Position numbers and translations under genes: made by a program | Part shown: positions 19,222-28,031 of the stretch, piece by piece | Position numbering within the stretch: the first letter of the stretch is position 1 | How the letters are laid out: each line of letters begins with the position of its first letter | Virus record (IMG/VR): IMGVR_UViG_3300014720_000014 | Span: 124,001-188,000 of that record | Direction: 5' to 3' (one strand) | Source of the DNA: a virus | Length of the DNA stretch: 64,000 bases | Notes under the pieces: model-generated | Seen by the model: the letters and a program-made list of their open reading frames with translations, nothing else | Databases searched by the model: none | What the model was told of the DNA's origin: nothing

Positions 19222-19246
19222 CCTTGTAATCCTATAATGTTATAAT
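19218..19246 (+). promoter_or_regulatory. Sigma70-type promoter before gp1
   Basis: TTGACC and TATAAT are separated by exactly 17 bases, and the -35 box contains the TGA stop of gp13. The gp1 ATG follows 21 bases after the -10 box, with GGAGG between them. Confidence 0.65.
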
Positions 19247-19267
19247 GTTCTTAAATTGGAGGACATT

Positions 19268-19957
19268 ATGATCATAGGTATTTGCGGATTTATTGGCAGC
19301 GGCAAGGATACCGTCACTGACTATCTAGTTAACTTTCACGAATTTAGACGCGAGTCATTTGCCAGCACTCTCAAAGATGCTGTAAGCGCGGTGTTTGGAT
19401 GGGACCGGACACTGTTAGAAGGGCGTACAAAGGAAGCCCGAGAGTGGCGAGAGCAGGTAGACCTGTGGTGGGCAGAACGTTTAGATATGCCTACACTTAC
19501 TCCTCGTTGGGTCCTGCAATATTGGGGCACAGAAGTCTGCCGTAAAGCCTTCCACGATGACATTTGGATCGCATCATTAGAGAATAAACTACGAAATTCT
19601 AAAGATCATGTAGTGATTTCTGATTGTCGTTTCCCTAATGAAATATTCAGCATTCGTAATGCAGGTGGAAAAATAGTGTGGGTCAAGAGAGGGGATCTTC
19701 CCAAGTGGTATGACCATGCTTTAGCTGCTAACGAATTGGGTAGCAACATAGCTTTGAATGAACTTAAGGTGCGTAAAATTCATGCATCAGAAACTGCTTG
19801 GGTAGGAACAAAGTTTGATCATATTATTGAAAATAACGGATCTATAGACGATCTTTACAAATCCGTAAGATCAATAGTCAGCAATGAGGTCTCCTTGTCT
19901 CCAGGTAATACCCTCTTTCCCAAGAACTTGAATGCAATTATTACAGACTGTTTTTAA
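19268..19957 (+). CDS. gp1: Deoxynucleoside monophosphate kinase, gp1-like
   Basis: 229 residues from the ATG at 19268, which follows a GGAGG site; T4 gp1 is 241. The P-loop G7-x-x-GSGKDT is clear, followed by FGW.R.LLEG.T.E.R.WRE.VD.WW, TPR.VLQ.WGTE..R and ISD.RFPNE, all typical of T4 gp1. It phosphorylates dNMPs (dTMP, dGMP, hydroxymethyl-dCMP in T4) to feed replication in the cytoplasm. The final 29 residues are encoded opposite the 3' part of the minus-strand HNH-like gene and look unlike the family, so the end may have been altered by insertion. Confidence 0.88.
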   Translation: MIIGICGFIGSGKDTVTDYLVNFHEFRRESFASTLKDAVSAVFGWDRTLLEGRTKEAREWREQVDLWWAERLDMPTLTPRWVLQYWGTEVCRKAFHDDIWIASLENKLRNSKDHVVISDCRFPNEIFSIRNAGGKIVWVKRGDLPKWYDHALAANELGSNIALNELKVRKIHASETAWVGTKFDHIIENNGSIDDLYKSVRSIVSNEVSLSPGNTLFPKNLNAIITDCF

Positions 19958-20206
19958 ATTACTGTGGCGGCAATTATCTAAATTGCCGTCTATGTGAAAC
20001 ACTCTAAATATTTCTGCATGCGGTGATTTGAAACCGCATTTTTCACATTGATTTTTTAATTTGTACCCGGCACGTATCCATCTAGGAATGCCGTGGTATA
20101 GACCATGTGACATGCATATTTCACAGAGCTTTCTGTAGTAAATTTTGTCTTTCTTGTGATAATTCACAGCTCTAGGTCTTTGGCCACATTTGCATAACGG
20201 TCTCAT
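19871..20206 (-). CDS. HNH/zinc-ribbon-type phage endonuclease-like protein
   Basis: 111 residues. C5-x-C7, then C29..C32, C54..C57 and a C-x2-C near residues 88-91 suggest zinc ribbons. The central segment VFHIDGNLDNCRHSNLKTVC resembles the H...N..N..L core of HNH nucleases. Such genes sit between core genes in many T4-like marine phages and may be mobile. It is convergent with gp1 and overlaps its last 87 bases. TTAAATA lies five bases upstream of the ATG. Nuclease function is inferred, as the usual HNH residues are only partly recognisable. Confidence 0.65.
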   Translation of the reverse strand: MRPLCKCGQRPRAVNYHKKDKIYYRKLCEICMSHGLYHGIPRWIRAGYKLKNQCEKCGFKSPHAEIFRVFHIDGNLDNCRHSNLKTVCNNCIQVLGKEGITWRQGDLIADY

Positions 20207-20211
20207 AAAAA

Positions 20212-20218
20212 TATTTAA
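20212..20218 (-). promoter_or_regulatory. Late-promoter-like TTAAATA element (minus strand)
   Basis: On the minus strand, TTAAATA, five bases and then the ATG at 20206. The spacing matches the plus-strand late-promoter-like boxes. Confidence 0.5.
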
Positions 20219-20271
20219 CCTTTTACACCCCTTTTTCTTTAAGTATAACCGGCTGTTTTTGGAAACTACCG

Positions 20272-20278
20272 CTAAATA
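20272..20278 (+). promoter_or_regulatory. Late-promoter-like CTAAATA element of gp18
   Basis: CTAAATA is followed 31 bases later by the gp18 ATG (20310). Here a leader with AGGAG (20297-20301) is present, unlike the leaderless copies. It drives the sheath/tube genes in this reading. Confidence 0.5.
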
Positions 20279-20309
20279 ATATGAGCAACTATTACCAGGA
20301 GATTAGGGA

Positions 20310-23300
20310 ATGGCACTACAATCACCCGGCGTACAAGTTACGGTAATTGATGAGAGTTTTTATACACCAGCTGAGCCTGGCACAACACCTCTTATCGCTG
20401 TAGCTACGGCGCAAGACAAATTAAACGGTGCAGGTACAAACACAGCTACCGGCACAACCAAGGCAAACGCTGGCAAGGCATTTAAGATGACTAGCCAGAG
20501 AGACCTAACAGAATTCTTCGGCGTTCCTTTCTTTGAACAAACAGCAAGTTCAACGCCAATACACGGTTCAGAAAGAAACGAATACGGTTTATTAGCTGCC
20601 TACAGCCTATTAGGTGTAAGCAATGCAGCATTTATTGTCCGAGCTGATATCGATCTTGATCAACTTGAAGCACAAGCAGACGCCCCGGGAGCAAATCCTA
20701 CAAATGGAGCATGGTGGATCGACACACAGGCCAGTGCTTATGGAATACAGGAATGGAATGGCGCAGCAGCCAGCACTACAAACGGACAAAAATTTACAAC
20801 TAAATCACCAATAGTACTTACAGATGATGACGAATTTAAAGTCGACAGCGGTGCTCCTAAGGCCTCAGTTGGATCAATTGGCGATTATGCAGTAGTATTT
20901 CAAACTGTTGACGGAGCAGCAAGTGGAATATTCGACGCTAATAGAGAATTAGCTAGAATGTATTATAAATCAGCCGGCAACGGCGGCGACGGATCTACCG
21001 GAGTAGATTCTGGAGAATGGGTATTATTAGGCAGCAAAAAGTGGAAGGCAAGCCATCCTATTATAACTTTAACCACTGCCCCAACCGGAAGCGTTAATCT
21101 TTACATCAACGCTGCTGCATCATCTACTTTAGTAACAGGTGCATCGTTTGGTGCGATGGCAACTTCTATAAATGCTATCAGCGGTTTAACAGCACAAGTA
21201 GTAGGCACACGTTTATACATTTATTCGGACGGTACAACCAACCTAGACGGCAGCTCAACGCCTGACGGTGCGATTCAACTAGAAAACGGTTCAACAACCT
21301 GGGAAAGCCTAGGCGGTACTGCTGGTTTATACTATGCTCCGGCACTACAACAAACTCCTCACACACAAGTTCCTACATGGAAAAGAAATCAAAATACAGG
21401 AGTAATCGGCGGATACCCAACTGGTTCAGTATGGATAAAAACCACAGAACCAAACTCCGGTGCGAGGATTAGAGCCAAGAGATGGAATTCAGCTACAACT
21501 TCATGGTTATCTTATGATGCTCCAATTTATGATTCTACCACATCATCTTTATATTACTTAGATAGATCAAATGGCGGTTCGGGTATTAGTTTAGATTCGT
21601 TGTTCATCCAAAGTAATGCAGAGGAATATAGCACAGGCTCAGACCCTGCTACAGCTAGTTTCAGAGTTTGGCGTCGGGCGGTTGCAGCAGGTACAGCGAC
21701 CTCTATAGTCAGCAAAACTATTACCACAGGAACTGTTGGATCAGTAGGTACAAAGTATTTTACGATTGCAGAAAGTTTAAAAAATACGACAATCTTAAGC
21801 GATGCTTTAGATGTTAACGGAGTATTCACAGGTGTTTCCACTCCTATTCAGGTATCTTTTACTGCAACAAATAATGCAGCAGATGCTGAAAAAATTGCAG
21901 CGGCTATTAATGCTGCCGGATTCACTAATATCGAAGCCAATTTGATTGAAGTTACTAGTACTACATTTAAAGTAGAAATCAAACACAAGCTAGGCGGAGA
22001 TTTTCGTGTGATTGACACCAGCGGAGTATTTGCTAATATTTTCGATGGCGCATACAATATCAATACACTAGCAGGAACAGATAATTTACATGCTACTCCT
22101 GCCGGCGATGCAACATTTGATTATCTAGTCAGCGGTTGGACTAAGTTGGCAGCAAGTGATTTCAATGCATCAAGCAATGCGCCGTTAAATGAAGCAACTG
22201 ACGGTCAACTATGGTACAACATAAATTATCAAGATGTGGATATCATGATACATAACGGCGAAACATGGGTAGGTTATAGAAACACATATTCACCTTATAC
22301 CGATGCCAACACCACTAGAAATGGTTATATGCCAATCGTGGCGGCTAGCAATCCATATGATGATGATATTGAAACTGGAGATTTATGGATTAGCACTGCT
22401 GATCTTGAAAATTTCCCAACAATTTACAGATATAACAACGATCTAACAGATTTGCCTGCGGAGAATCGTTGGGTGCTAGTTGATAAAACTGATCAAACTA
22501 CTGAGGAAGGTATACTGTTCCAAGATGCAAGATACAATATCAGCGGATCGACCAGCGATATCGCAGGAGCACTTACAGATTTAGTTGTAAGTAATTACAT
22601 AGATACCGATGCACCAAATCCAGCTCTTTATCCAAGAGGAATGTTGCTATGGAATCTACGCAGAAGCGGTGCAAATGTAAAACGATATGCAAACAATTAT
22701 ATCGACACTTCTGCAGATAATGCTAGATATGATGGAGATAATTCACCATTAGGACAGACTTTTGAAGGCGGCGAATCGCAGGCCGATTATAAAACTGATC
22801 GCTGGGTTACAGCTTCAGGTAATAACGAAGACGGATCAGGCACTTTTGGTCGTAAGGCTCAAAGAAAAGTTGTTGTACAGGCATTAAAGAGTGCAGTGGA
22901 TACTAGTTCTGAAATCAGAGACGAAGAACGCAGAAACTTTAACTTAATTGCTGCTCCTGGATATCCGGAGCTTATGAGTAATTTAGTGAACCTAAACATC
23001 GATAGAGGGTTAACTGCATTCGTAGTCGGCGATACACCATTGCGTTTACCAGCAGATGCTACATCACTTACTAACTGGGGATCAAACGCTGCTATTGTAA
23101 CAGACAACGGCGATGACGGAATAGTCACCTATGACGAGTACATGGCAGTTTACTATCCAAACGGATTCACCACTGATCTAAGCGGTGCATCTGCTGTAGT
23201 TTCAGCTAGCCATATGATGCTAAGAACAATAGCACTGAGCGATAACGTCAGTTATCCGTGGTTTGCACCAGCAGGCACAAGAAGAGGCGGAATTACCAAC

Positions 23301-23783
23301 GCTACTGCTGTGGGTTATATTGATGCAAGTACCGGAGAGTTCCAAACCGTTGCATTAAATGAAGGGCAGAGAGATACTTTATATGATCTAAAAATAAATC
23401 CAATTCCGTTCTTCAATGGAGTAGGATTAATAGCATACGGTCAAAAGACTCGTGCAAGAAATGCTTCGGCATTAGATAGAATTAATGTCGCAAGATTGGT
23501 AGTATACCTACGCAGTCAATTAAACAAACTAGCTCGTCCGTATATCTTTGAACCAAATGACAAGATAACTAGAGACGAAATCAAACAGGCAGTTGAGAGC
23601 TTGTTATTAGAACTAGTAGGTTTAAGAGCGTTGTATGACTTTGCGGTTGTTTGTGACGAATCAAATAACACACCAAGTAGAATTGATCGTAATGAACTAT
23701 ATGTTGACATTGCTATTGAGCCAGTAAAAGCAGTTGAATTTATCTACATTCCATTGCGTGTCAAGAACACAGGAGAAATTTAA
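20310..23783 (+). CDS. gp18: Tail sheath protein gp18-like, enlarged
   Basis: 1157 residues against 659 in T4. The start (MALQSPGVQVTVIDES), FIVRADIDL, and the C-terminal domain from about residue 900 (DRGLTAFVVGDTPLRLP, YDEYMAVYYPNG, YPWFAPAGTRRGG, INPIPFFNGVG, LDRINVARLVVYLRSQL) match gp18 of marine T4-like phages. It forms the contractile tube around gp19. About 500 extra residues lie between 130 and 760 as surface insertions, four of which repeat the G-x-[LVW]-W-[IY] then Y/W-rich pattern (near 134, 372, 632 and 690). A late-promoter-like box and an AGGAG site precede the gene. Confidence 0.95.
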   Translation: MALQSPGVQVTVIDESFYTPAEPGTTPLIAVATAQDKLNGAGTNTATGTTKANAGKAFKMTSQRDLTEFFGVPFFEQTASSTPIHGSERNEYGLLAAYSLLGVSNAAFIVRADIDLDQLEAQADAPGANPTNGAWWIDTQASAYGIQEWNGAAASTTNGQKFTTKSPIVLTDDDEFKVDSGAPKASVGSIGDYAVVFQTVDGAASGIFDANRELARMYYKSAGNGGDGSTGVDSGEWVLLGSKKWKASHPIITLTTAPTGSVNLYINAAASSTLVTGASFGAMATSINAISGLTAQVVGTRLYIYSDGTTNLDGSSTPDGAIQLENGSTTWESLGGTAGLYYAPALQQTPHTQVPTWKRNQNTGVIGGYPTGSVWIKTTEPNSGARIRAKRWNSATTSWLSYDAPIYDSTTSSLYYLDRSNGGSGISLDSLFIQSNAEEYSTGSDPATASFRVWRRAVAAGTATSIVSKTITTGTVGSVGTKYFTIAESLKNTTILSDALDVNGVFTGVSTPIQVSFTATNNAADAEKIAAAINAAGFTNIEANLIEVTSTTFKVEIKHKLGGDFRVIDTSGVFANIFDGAYNINTLAGTDNLHATPAGDATFDYLVSGWTKLAASDFNASSNAPLNEATDGQLWYNINYQDVDIMIHNGETWVGYRNTYSPYTDANTTRNGYMPIVAASNPYDDDIETGDLWISTADLENFPTIYRYNNDLTDLPAENRWVLVDKTDQTTEEGILFQDARYNISGSTSDIAGALTDLVVSNYIDTDAPNPALYPRGMLLWNLRRSGANVKRYANNYIDTSADNARYDGDNSPLGQTFEGGESQADYKTDRWVTASGNNEDGSGTFGRKAQRKVVVQALKSAVDTSSEIRDEERRNFNLIAAPGYPELMSNLVNLNIDRGLTAFVVGDTPLRLPADATSLTNWGSNAAIVTDNGDDGIVTYDEYMAVYYPNGFTTDLSGASAVVSASHMMLRTIALSDNVSYPWFAPAGTRRGGITNATAVGYIDASTGEFQTVALNEGQRDTLYDLKINPIPFFNGVGLIAYGQKTRARNASALDRINVARLVVYLRSQLNKLARPYIFEPNDKITRDEIKQAVESLLLELVGLRALYDFAVVCDESNNTPSRIDRNELYVDIAIEPVKAVEFIYIPLRVKNTGEI

Positions 23784-23785
23784 AA

Positions 23786-24454
23786 ATGGCAATTACATCA
23801 CTTAACAATATTGGTATTCCTACAACTAATGACGGAGGCTCAACTCAGGTCTTGTTGATGCCCAAGTTGAAATATCGATTTAGAGTAACTCTTAGAGGGT
23901 TCGGTGTTGACAATAATGTCGAATTGATAAAACAGGTTCAAGATGTTACTAGACCAAAAGTTGCATTTGAAGAAATGACTTTAGATGTTTATAATTCTAG
24001 AGTAAAATTGGCAGGAAAATACACTTTAGAAAACATTACATTGACTTTGAGAGATGATGCTAGCGGCCAAGTGCAAAAACTAGTAGGACAACAGATCCAG
24101 AAACAATACGATTTCATGGAACAGGCATCCGCTCGTTCGGGTATCGACTACAAGTTTACTACTGTGATCGAAGTTCTAGATGGCGGAAATGGTGCTACAG
24201 GCCCGTTCACTTTAGAAACATTTGAACTATACGGCTGTTTTGTGCAGAACGTTGACTACGGTGATGCTGCCTATGGAACTAATGAACATATGACTGTTTC
24301 GTTAATTATTGCCTACGATAACTTAGTACAATTTGCAGCAGGTTCAGCAGCAGTCAGTAAAGTTGGTGGTATTGGAGCAGCAGTCGGAAGAACTCTTGCT
24401 GCCGTTGGCAGAGGCGGTACAACCACTGGTTCTCAAAATCCAACCACTGTTTAA
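23786..24454 (+). CDS. gp19: Tail tube protein gp19-like
   Basis: 222 residues. The sheath-tube gene order, size (T4 gp19 is 163) and beta-rich sequence fit gp19: FRVTLRGFGV, V.RPK..FEEM.LDVYNSRV.LAGKYT.E.ITLTLRDD, and FELYGCFVQNVDYGDAAY. Tube rings stack to form the inner channel through which DNA passes. It starts two bases after gp18 stops, so translation is probably coupled. The C-terminal 40 residues are Gly/Ala/Thr-rich and probably disordered. A strong terminator follows at 24468-24497. Confidence 0.92.
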   Translation: MAITSLNNIGIPTTNDGGSTQVLLMPKLKYRFRVTLRGFGVDNNVELIKQVQDVTRPKVAFEEMTLDVYNSRVKLAGKYTLENITLTLRDDASGQVQKLVGQQIQKQYDFMEQASARSGIDYKFTTVIEVLDGGNGATGPFTLETFELYGCFVQNVDYGDAAYGTNEHMTVSLIIAYDNLVQFAAGSAAVSKVGGIGAAVGRTLAAVGRGGTTTGSQNPTTV

Positions 24455-24467
24455 TTTTTTTAAACTT

Positions 24468-24497
24468 AAAAAAGCCCGAAAATTTCGGGCTTTTTTT
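24468..24497 (+). terminator. Rho-independent terminator after gp19
   Basis: A near-perfect stem (GCCCGAAA/TTTCGGGC) with flanking A-run and T-run follows the gp19 stop. It ends four bases before the next late-promoter-like box, cleanly separating two transcription units. Confidence 0.85.
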
Positions 24498-24501
24498 ATG
24501 A

Positions 24502-24508
24502 CTAAATA
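24502..24508 (+). promoter_or_regulatory. Late-promoter-like CTAAATA element
   Basis: CTAAATA, five bases (TTTGT), then the ATG at 24514. The terminator lies just upstream and no Shine-Dalgarno sequence is present. Confidence 0.6.
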
Positions 24509-24513
24509 TTTGT

Positions 24514-25599
24514 ATGGCAAATTATTTCACAAGATTTCTAACAGGTGTGGCTGAAGGTTTGTTAAAACCAAAAGGCCAACAAGCTAACTGGGCCCATGCC
24601 TCTCGTCTGTTCATAGACAACACTATGAGGCTAGCGCCTAGAACGAAATTTAATTTTTATGTAAGATTTGATCTTGACAAAGCCGCGATTAGGGCCCCAT
24701 CATTTCAAAATAAACACCATGAAGAAATAGGTATACTATGTAAAACAGCTGACCTTCCTAAGTTTACTTTTGACTCGATCGTAAAAAATCAATACAACAG
24801 AAAAAAAATAATTTATAAACAAATTAATTACGATCCTATTAATTTAACGTTTCATGACGATAGTGCTGGGGTCATAAATGCAATGTGGGCATTGTATTAC
24901 GGTTATTATATTGGAGATAGAAATTTACCCAACGGTGCTTGGGAAGCCAATCATCTTAGACCAACAAAAACTCCAAAAGATAATTTCCGATATGGTATGG
25001 ATAATGATATTACAGCTTCTTTTTTAAAGTCTGTTAGCATTTACACAATGGCTAGAAGAAGATTTATCGGCTATACATTAGTAAACCCTAAAATTAAATC
25101 TTGGAACCACGGTTCGATGAATTATTCAGCAAGCGAATTTAATGAAAATCAAATGACCTTAGAATATGAGGCTGTTCAGTATACCGCTGGAGAAGTAACC
25201 TACAATAATCCAAAAGGTTTTGCAGTTCTAAATTATGATTCTGTGCCATCTCCTTTGTCTGTAGCTGGCGGTGGTGTTGCAAGGCTTACCGGAGCAGGTG
25301 GTGTACTAGATGGATTAGAATCAGTGTTTGGAGATATAGGATCGGGTAAGGCTTTGACCACATCAGGCGGATTTTTAAATACAGCCATCAAGGCAGTTAA
25401 CACATATAAGAATATTGGTGCATTAACAGGCAGTGGATTAGCCAATGAAGCTGTTAACATATTAAGCAGTCCTGCAGGTTTGGCTGTTGCTGCGTCTACA
25501 GTCGGCGGCGTTGTAGGAGCTATATGGCCAAAAAGTGCATCTACAACACCTACAACCGATGCAACTACTAGAAATCTAGTACCTCCTCCTACTATCTAA
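24514..25599 (+). CDS. Second tube-like structural protein (gp48/gp54-type baseplate candidate)
   Basis: 361 residues. Residues 35-250 share the tube-protein theme of gp19 (KFNFYVRFD, CKTADLPKF, YNRKKIIYKQINYDPINLTFHDD, AVQYTAGEVTYN) with longer loops. In T4, gp48 and gp54 (364 and 320 residues) are tube-related proteins that start tube growth on the baseplate. Size and placement fit such a protein, but I could not distinguish them. The last 100 residues are Gly/Ala/Ser-rich and hydrophobic. The late-promoter-like box sits five bases before the ATG. Confidence 0.6.
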   Translation: MANYFTRFLTGVAEGLLKPKGQQANWAHASRLFIDNTMRLAPRTKFNFYVRFDLDKAAIRAPSFQNKHHEEIGILCKTADLPKFTFDSIVKNQYNRKKIIYKQINYDPINLTFHDDSAGVINAMWALYYGYYIGDRNLPNGAWEANHLRPTKTPKDNFRYGMDNDITASFLKSVSIYTMARRRFIGYTLVNPKIKSWNHGSMNYSASEFNENQMTLEYEAVQYTAGEVTYNNPKGFAVLNYDSVPSPLSVAGGGVARLTGAGGVLDGLESVFGDIGSGKALTTSGGFLNTAIKAVNTYKNIGALTGSGLANEAVNILSSPAGLAVAASTVGGVVGAIWPKSASTTPTTDATTRNLVPPPTI

Positions 25600-25608
25600 T
25601 TAATTATC

Positions 25609-25974
25609 ATGGCAACAAATTTACCTAGTCAACCCATAGAAGATAGTGCCGCAGGCACTAAATTATTTTTCGATGCTTATGGCGAACAACCGTTAGAATT
25701 CTCAGCTAACGATGTAAATTTTACGCAAGGTTTTTTTGAACGTGCGGGATTTGATAAAGATGCAGCATCATTAGTAACTATGACTTTGCTACGGCAAGCT
25801 AAAATCGATGGAACTTCGATAGCAGAAATTTTAGATACTTTAAAATCATTTACGGGAATACAATTGAGTCAGATAGTGGGAGAAATATTGAATAATAATA
25901 GGGTTTCTACATCTATATTAGGGTTCAGGACCACAGATGTGAAACCAAATCAAACAAGGAATATAGCAGCATAG
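25609..25974 (+). CDS. Hypothetical virion-associated protein
   Basis: 121 residues, predicted mixed helical, with a region (DAASLVTMTLLRQAKIDGTS followed by IAEILDTLKSF) that looks like a helical bundle. It lies between the second tube-like protein and gp4 and its stop overlaps the gp4 start by one base, so it is in a structural operon. No motif was recognised; a baseplate, neck or assembly role is inferred from neighbours only. Confidence 0.6.
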   Translation: MATNLPSQPIEDSAAGTKLFFDAYGEQPLEFSANDVNFTQGFFERAGFDKDAASLVTMTLLRQAKIDGTSIAEILDTLKSFTGIQLSQIVGEILNNNRVSTSILGFRTTDVKPNQTRNIAA

Positions 25975-26411
25975 TGAAATTCGCTCAAGGTAGATTCGAA
26001 ATGAAAAATCCTACAAAATATGTAGGAAAAAAAATTCCTTTAGCCAGAAGCAGTTGGGAATTTGTTTTCATGAGAATGTTAGACGAACATCCGGGAGTTG
26101 AAAACTGGGCTAGCGAAAGCATACAAATACCCTATCGCGATCCACTGACTGGTCGACAGACTATTTACGTGCCTGATTTTTTTATAGTCTACATCGATAA
26201 AAATAAGAAAAAACATGCAGAAGTTGTAGAAGTCAAACCTAGTAATCATACATTAAAAGAAAAAATAGGTAAGAGTCTTTATAATCAACAACAATATGTA
26301 AAAAATCTAGCTAAATGGGAAGCTGCTAATGCCTGGTGTAAACAACAAGGAATAAGATTTAGAGTTATTAACGAAGATGAAATTTTTCATAAAGGTTCAA
26401 AACGTAGATAA
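25974..26411 (+). CDS. gp4: Head completion nuclease gp4-like
   Basis: 145 residues, starting with GTG at the previous stop. The whole sequence matches T4 gp4 (150 residues): AQGRFEMKNPTKYVGK, SWEFVFMRMLDEHPGVENWASESI.IPY.DPLTG, YVPDFFI, EVVEVKP and the C-terminal WCKQQGIRFRVINEDE. gp4 is a TnsA/endonuclease-like fold protein that finishes filled heads before tail joining. E-VKP with the upstream PDF forms the PD-(D/E)xK-like core (PDF at residues 67-69, EVKP near 83). Confidence 0.92.
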   Translation: MKFAQGRFEMKNPTKYVGKKIPLARSSWEFVFMRMLDEHPGVENWASESIQIPYRDPLTGRQTIYVPDFFIVYIDKNKKKHAEVVEVKPSNHTLKEKIGKSLYNQQQYVKNLAKWEAANAWCKQQGIRFRVINEDEIFHKGSKRR

Positions 26412-26418
26412 GTAGAAT

Positions 26419-26895
26419 ATGACCAAACGATTAGAAGACTTGTTAAATTTAGACGAAAAAAAATCAAAAAAACAGGAACCTGTACCCGTACCTACTCACG
26501 AGCAGATTCACAGTTTGAACGACAGCTATAACGCTGTGCAAGAAATCGTCAAAGGATTACCACAAATTAAAGAATTGGACGATTTAGACGACAAAGAATT
26601 AGATACTTTAGCAACAAAAGCAGAACAGGCCTATGACGAGTTAATGGATCTGGGTATGAATGTAGAAGTGCGCTATAGCGGGCGTATTTTTGAAGTTGCA
26701 GCCAGCATGATGAATAATGCTATCAATGCCAAAACTGCCAAAATCGATAAAAAATTAAAAGCAGTAGATCTACAGTTAAAGAAACTTAAAATAGACAATG
26801 ATTCAGGAAGTAATGCCAATGATGTAATAAATGGCAGCGGTTATGTGATAACTGATCGAAACGAGCTTCTTAAAAAATTAGGCGGAAAAGCATAA
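26419..26895 (+). CDS. gp16: Terminase small subunit gp16-like
   Basis: 158 residues (T4 gp16 is 164). A charged N-terminus is followed by a long helix pair, DDKELDTLATKAEQAYDELMDLGMNVE, and the family block RYSGRIFEVAASMMNNAINAKTAKIDKKLKAVDLQLKKLKID. gp16 forms rings that recognise concatemeric DNA and stimulate the large-subunit ATPase. In T4 it is next to gp17, but here three genes separate them. Assignment is by family knowledge and gene context. Confidence 0.85.
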   Translation: MTKRLEDLLNLDEKKSKKQEPVPVPTHEQIHSLNDSYNAVQEIVKGLPQIKELDDLDDKELDTLATKAEQAYDELMDLGMNVEVRYSGRIFEVAASMMNNAINAKTAKIDKKLKAVDLQLKKLKIDNDSGSNANDVINGSGYVITDRNELLKKLGGKA

Positions 26896-26898
26896 ATA
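26892..26898 (+). promoter_or_regulatory. Late-promoter-like ATAAATA element
   Basis: ATAAATA, five bases (CAACT), then the ATG at 26904. The box overlaps the gp16 stop codon. Confidence 0.55.
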
Positions 26899-26903
26899 CA
26901 ACT

Positions 26904-27467
26904 ATGAAAACTTTTAAAGAATATCTTGCCGAAAGCAAAAAATTATATAATTTTAAAGTTAAGGTCGCCGGCGAATTACCTGAAAAATTTCAAGAAAATT
27001 TGAAAACTCGGTTAGATCGCTGCGGAGTAAAAACTTTAGAAAAAATTTCAACTACTCCTATACAGAAATTACCGCTAGATTTTCCAGGTAAAGAAAATTG
27101 TGAAGTTACTGTGTTTGAAGTAATTTGTGAATATCCTATTACTGCTCCTGAAATTTCTAATTATGTTAAAGAAACTGGTCTAGATGAAAATTGCTTCAGA
27201 GTTCGCGGTAGCAGCGAACCTTCAGAAATAGATCAAATAATGGCAGATAACGAACCTTCCGGAAAAGCATTACTAGACGACACTAGTTATAAGGAAAGCG
27301 GAAAAGTAAATGTCAAGGATTATTTTGGAGATGAATTTAATAAAAGTTTCCTAAAAGATTTATCCAAGGCCTCAAAAGATCGAAAAAAAGACGGTGTGCA
27401 GACAGAATATAAGATGCCCAAGGCCAAACAAGATAAAGCAGGTGCTAAAAGCGCCATGGGGAGTTAA
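26904..27467 (+). CDS. Conserved structural/prohead-associated protein, hypothetical
   Basis: 187 residues. It begins MKTFKEYLAES, a short amphipathic N-terminus shared by many virion or prohead proteins of marine T4-like phages; whether it is a packaging signal is inference. Residues 15-110 look like an alpha/beta domain, followed by a Lys- and Asp-rich tail. It sits between gp16 and the acidic Met/Pro-rich gene, pointing to the head. The start is supported by a late-promoter-like box five bases upstream and by the absence of a better alternative. Confidence 0.6.
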   Translation: MKTFKEYLAESKKLYNFKVKVAGELPEKFQENLKTRLDRCGVKTLEKISTTPIQKLPLDFPGKENCEVTVFEVICEYPITAPEISNYVKETGLDENCFRVRGSSEPSEIDQIMADNEPSGKALLDDTSYKESGKVNVKDYFGDEFNKSFLKDLSKASKDRKKDGVQTEYKMPKAKQDKAGAKSAMGS

Positions 27468-27470
27468 TAA

Positions 27471-28031
27471 ATGGATTTTCATCAACTAATAGCTAAAATG
27501 CAACAGTTAGATCAACCGGCCGTAGAAGACGCACCAGCCGAAGCATGTGGAGATATGCCTCCTATGGATATGCCTAATATGCCTTCCAAGGCAGAAGAGC
27601 CTCCTCCAAGTATGAGTGTAAACTTAAACGCTCAAGGATTAGATAATATAGAAGAATTATTGCAGTTAATAATGAAAGTAAATCCAGATGCTGCCAAAGA
27701 CGGTGCACCTTCGATGGGTATGCCAAGTTTGCCACCATTAAAAATGCTTCCTCATGATGAGCCGGACGGCGACGAGATGCCAATGCCTATGAAATTAGGT
27801 ATGGACAAAGACAAAGAAGAAGCATTTGGTAATTCTATGCAAGACAGCGAACCAGAAACCATGGATGTAGATGCTGTGATGCACGACGGAGATGATTTGC
27901 ATAAGAAAAAAGATATGTTTAAAGCAGCAGCCGGAGGAGATAATCCTATGGCTGCAGAGGGAACTGATCTACGTGCCCAGATTCGTGCAGAATTACTACG
28001 TAGATTAGAAGAAGCTAAAGGAGCAAAATAA
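27471..28031 (+). CDS. Met/Pro-rich acidic protein, putative prohead or internal protein
   Basis: 186 residues of low complexity: repeated MPPMDMP / MPNMP blocks, acidic runs (DEPDGDEMPMP) and a terminal Arg/Leu helix (IRAELLRRLEEAK). A middle helix near residues 50-65 (IEELLQLIMKVNP) could mediate assembly. Such acidic disordered proteins near terminase genes often act as scaffold or internal head proteins in this group. The last codon overlaps the next start. No enzymatic motif was found. Confidence 0.55.
   Translation: MDFHQLIAKMQQLDQPAVEDAPAEACGDMPPMDMPNMPSKAEEPPPSMSVNLNAQGLDNIEELLQLIMKVNPDAAKDGAPSMGMPSLPPLKMLPHDEPDGDEMPMPMKLGMDKDKEEAFGNSMQDSEPETMDVDAVMHDGDDLHKKKDMFKAAAGGDNPMAAEGTDLRAQIRAELLRRLEEAKGAK

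Noticed and set aside
24333-24554. 73-residue frame across the end of gp19
   Set aside because: It crosses the terminator and is in another frame of gp19 and the next gene; no ribosome site.
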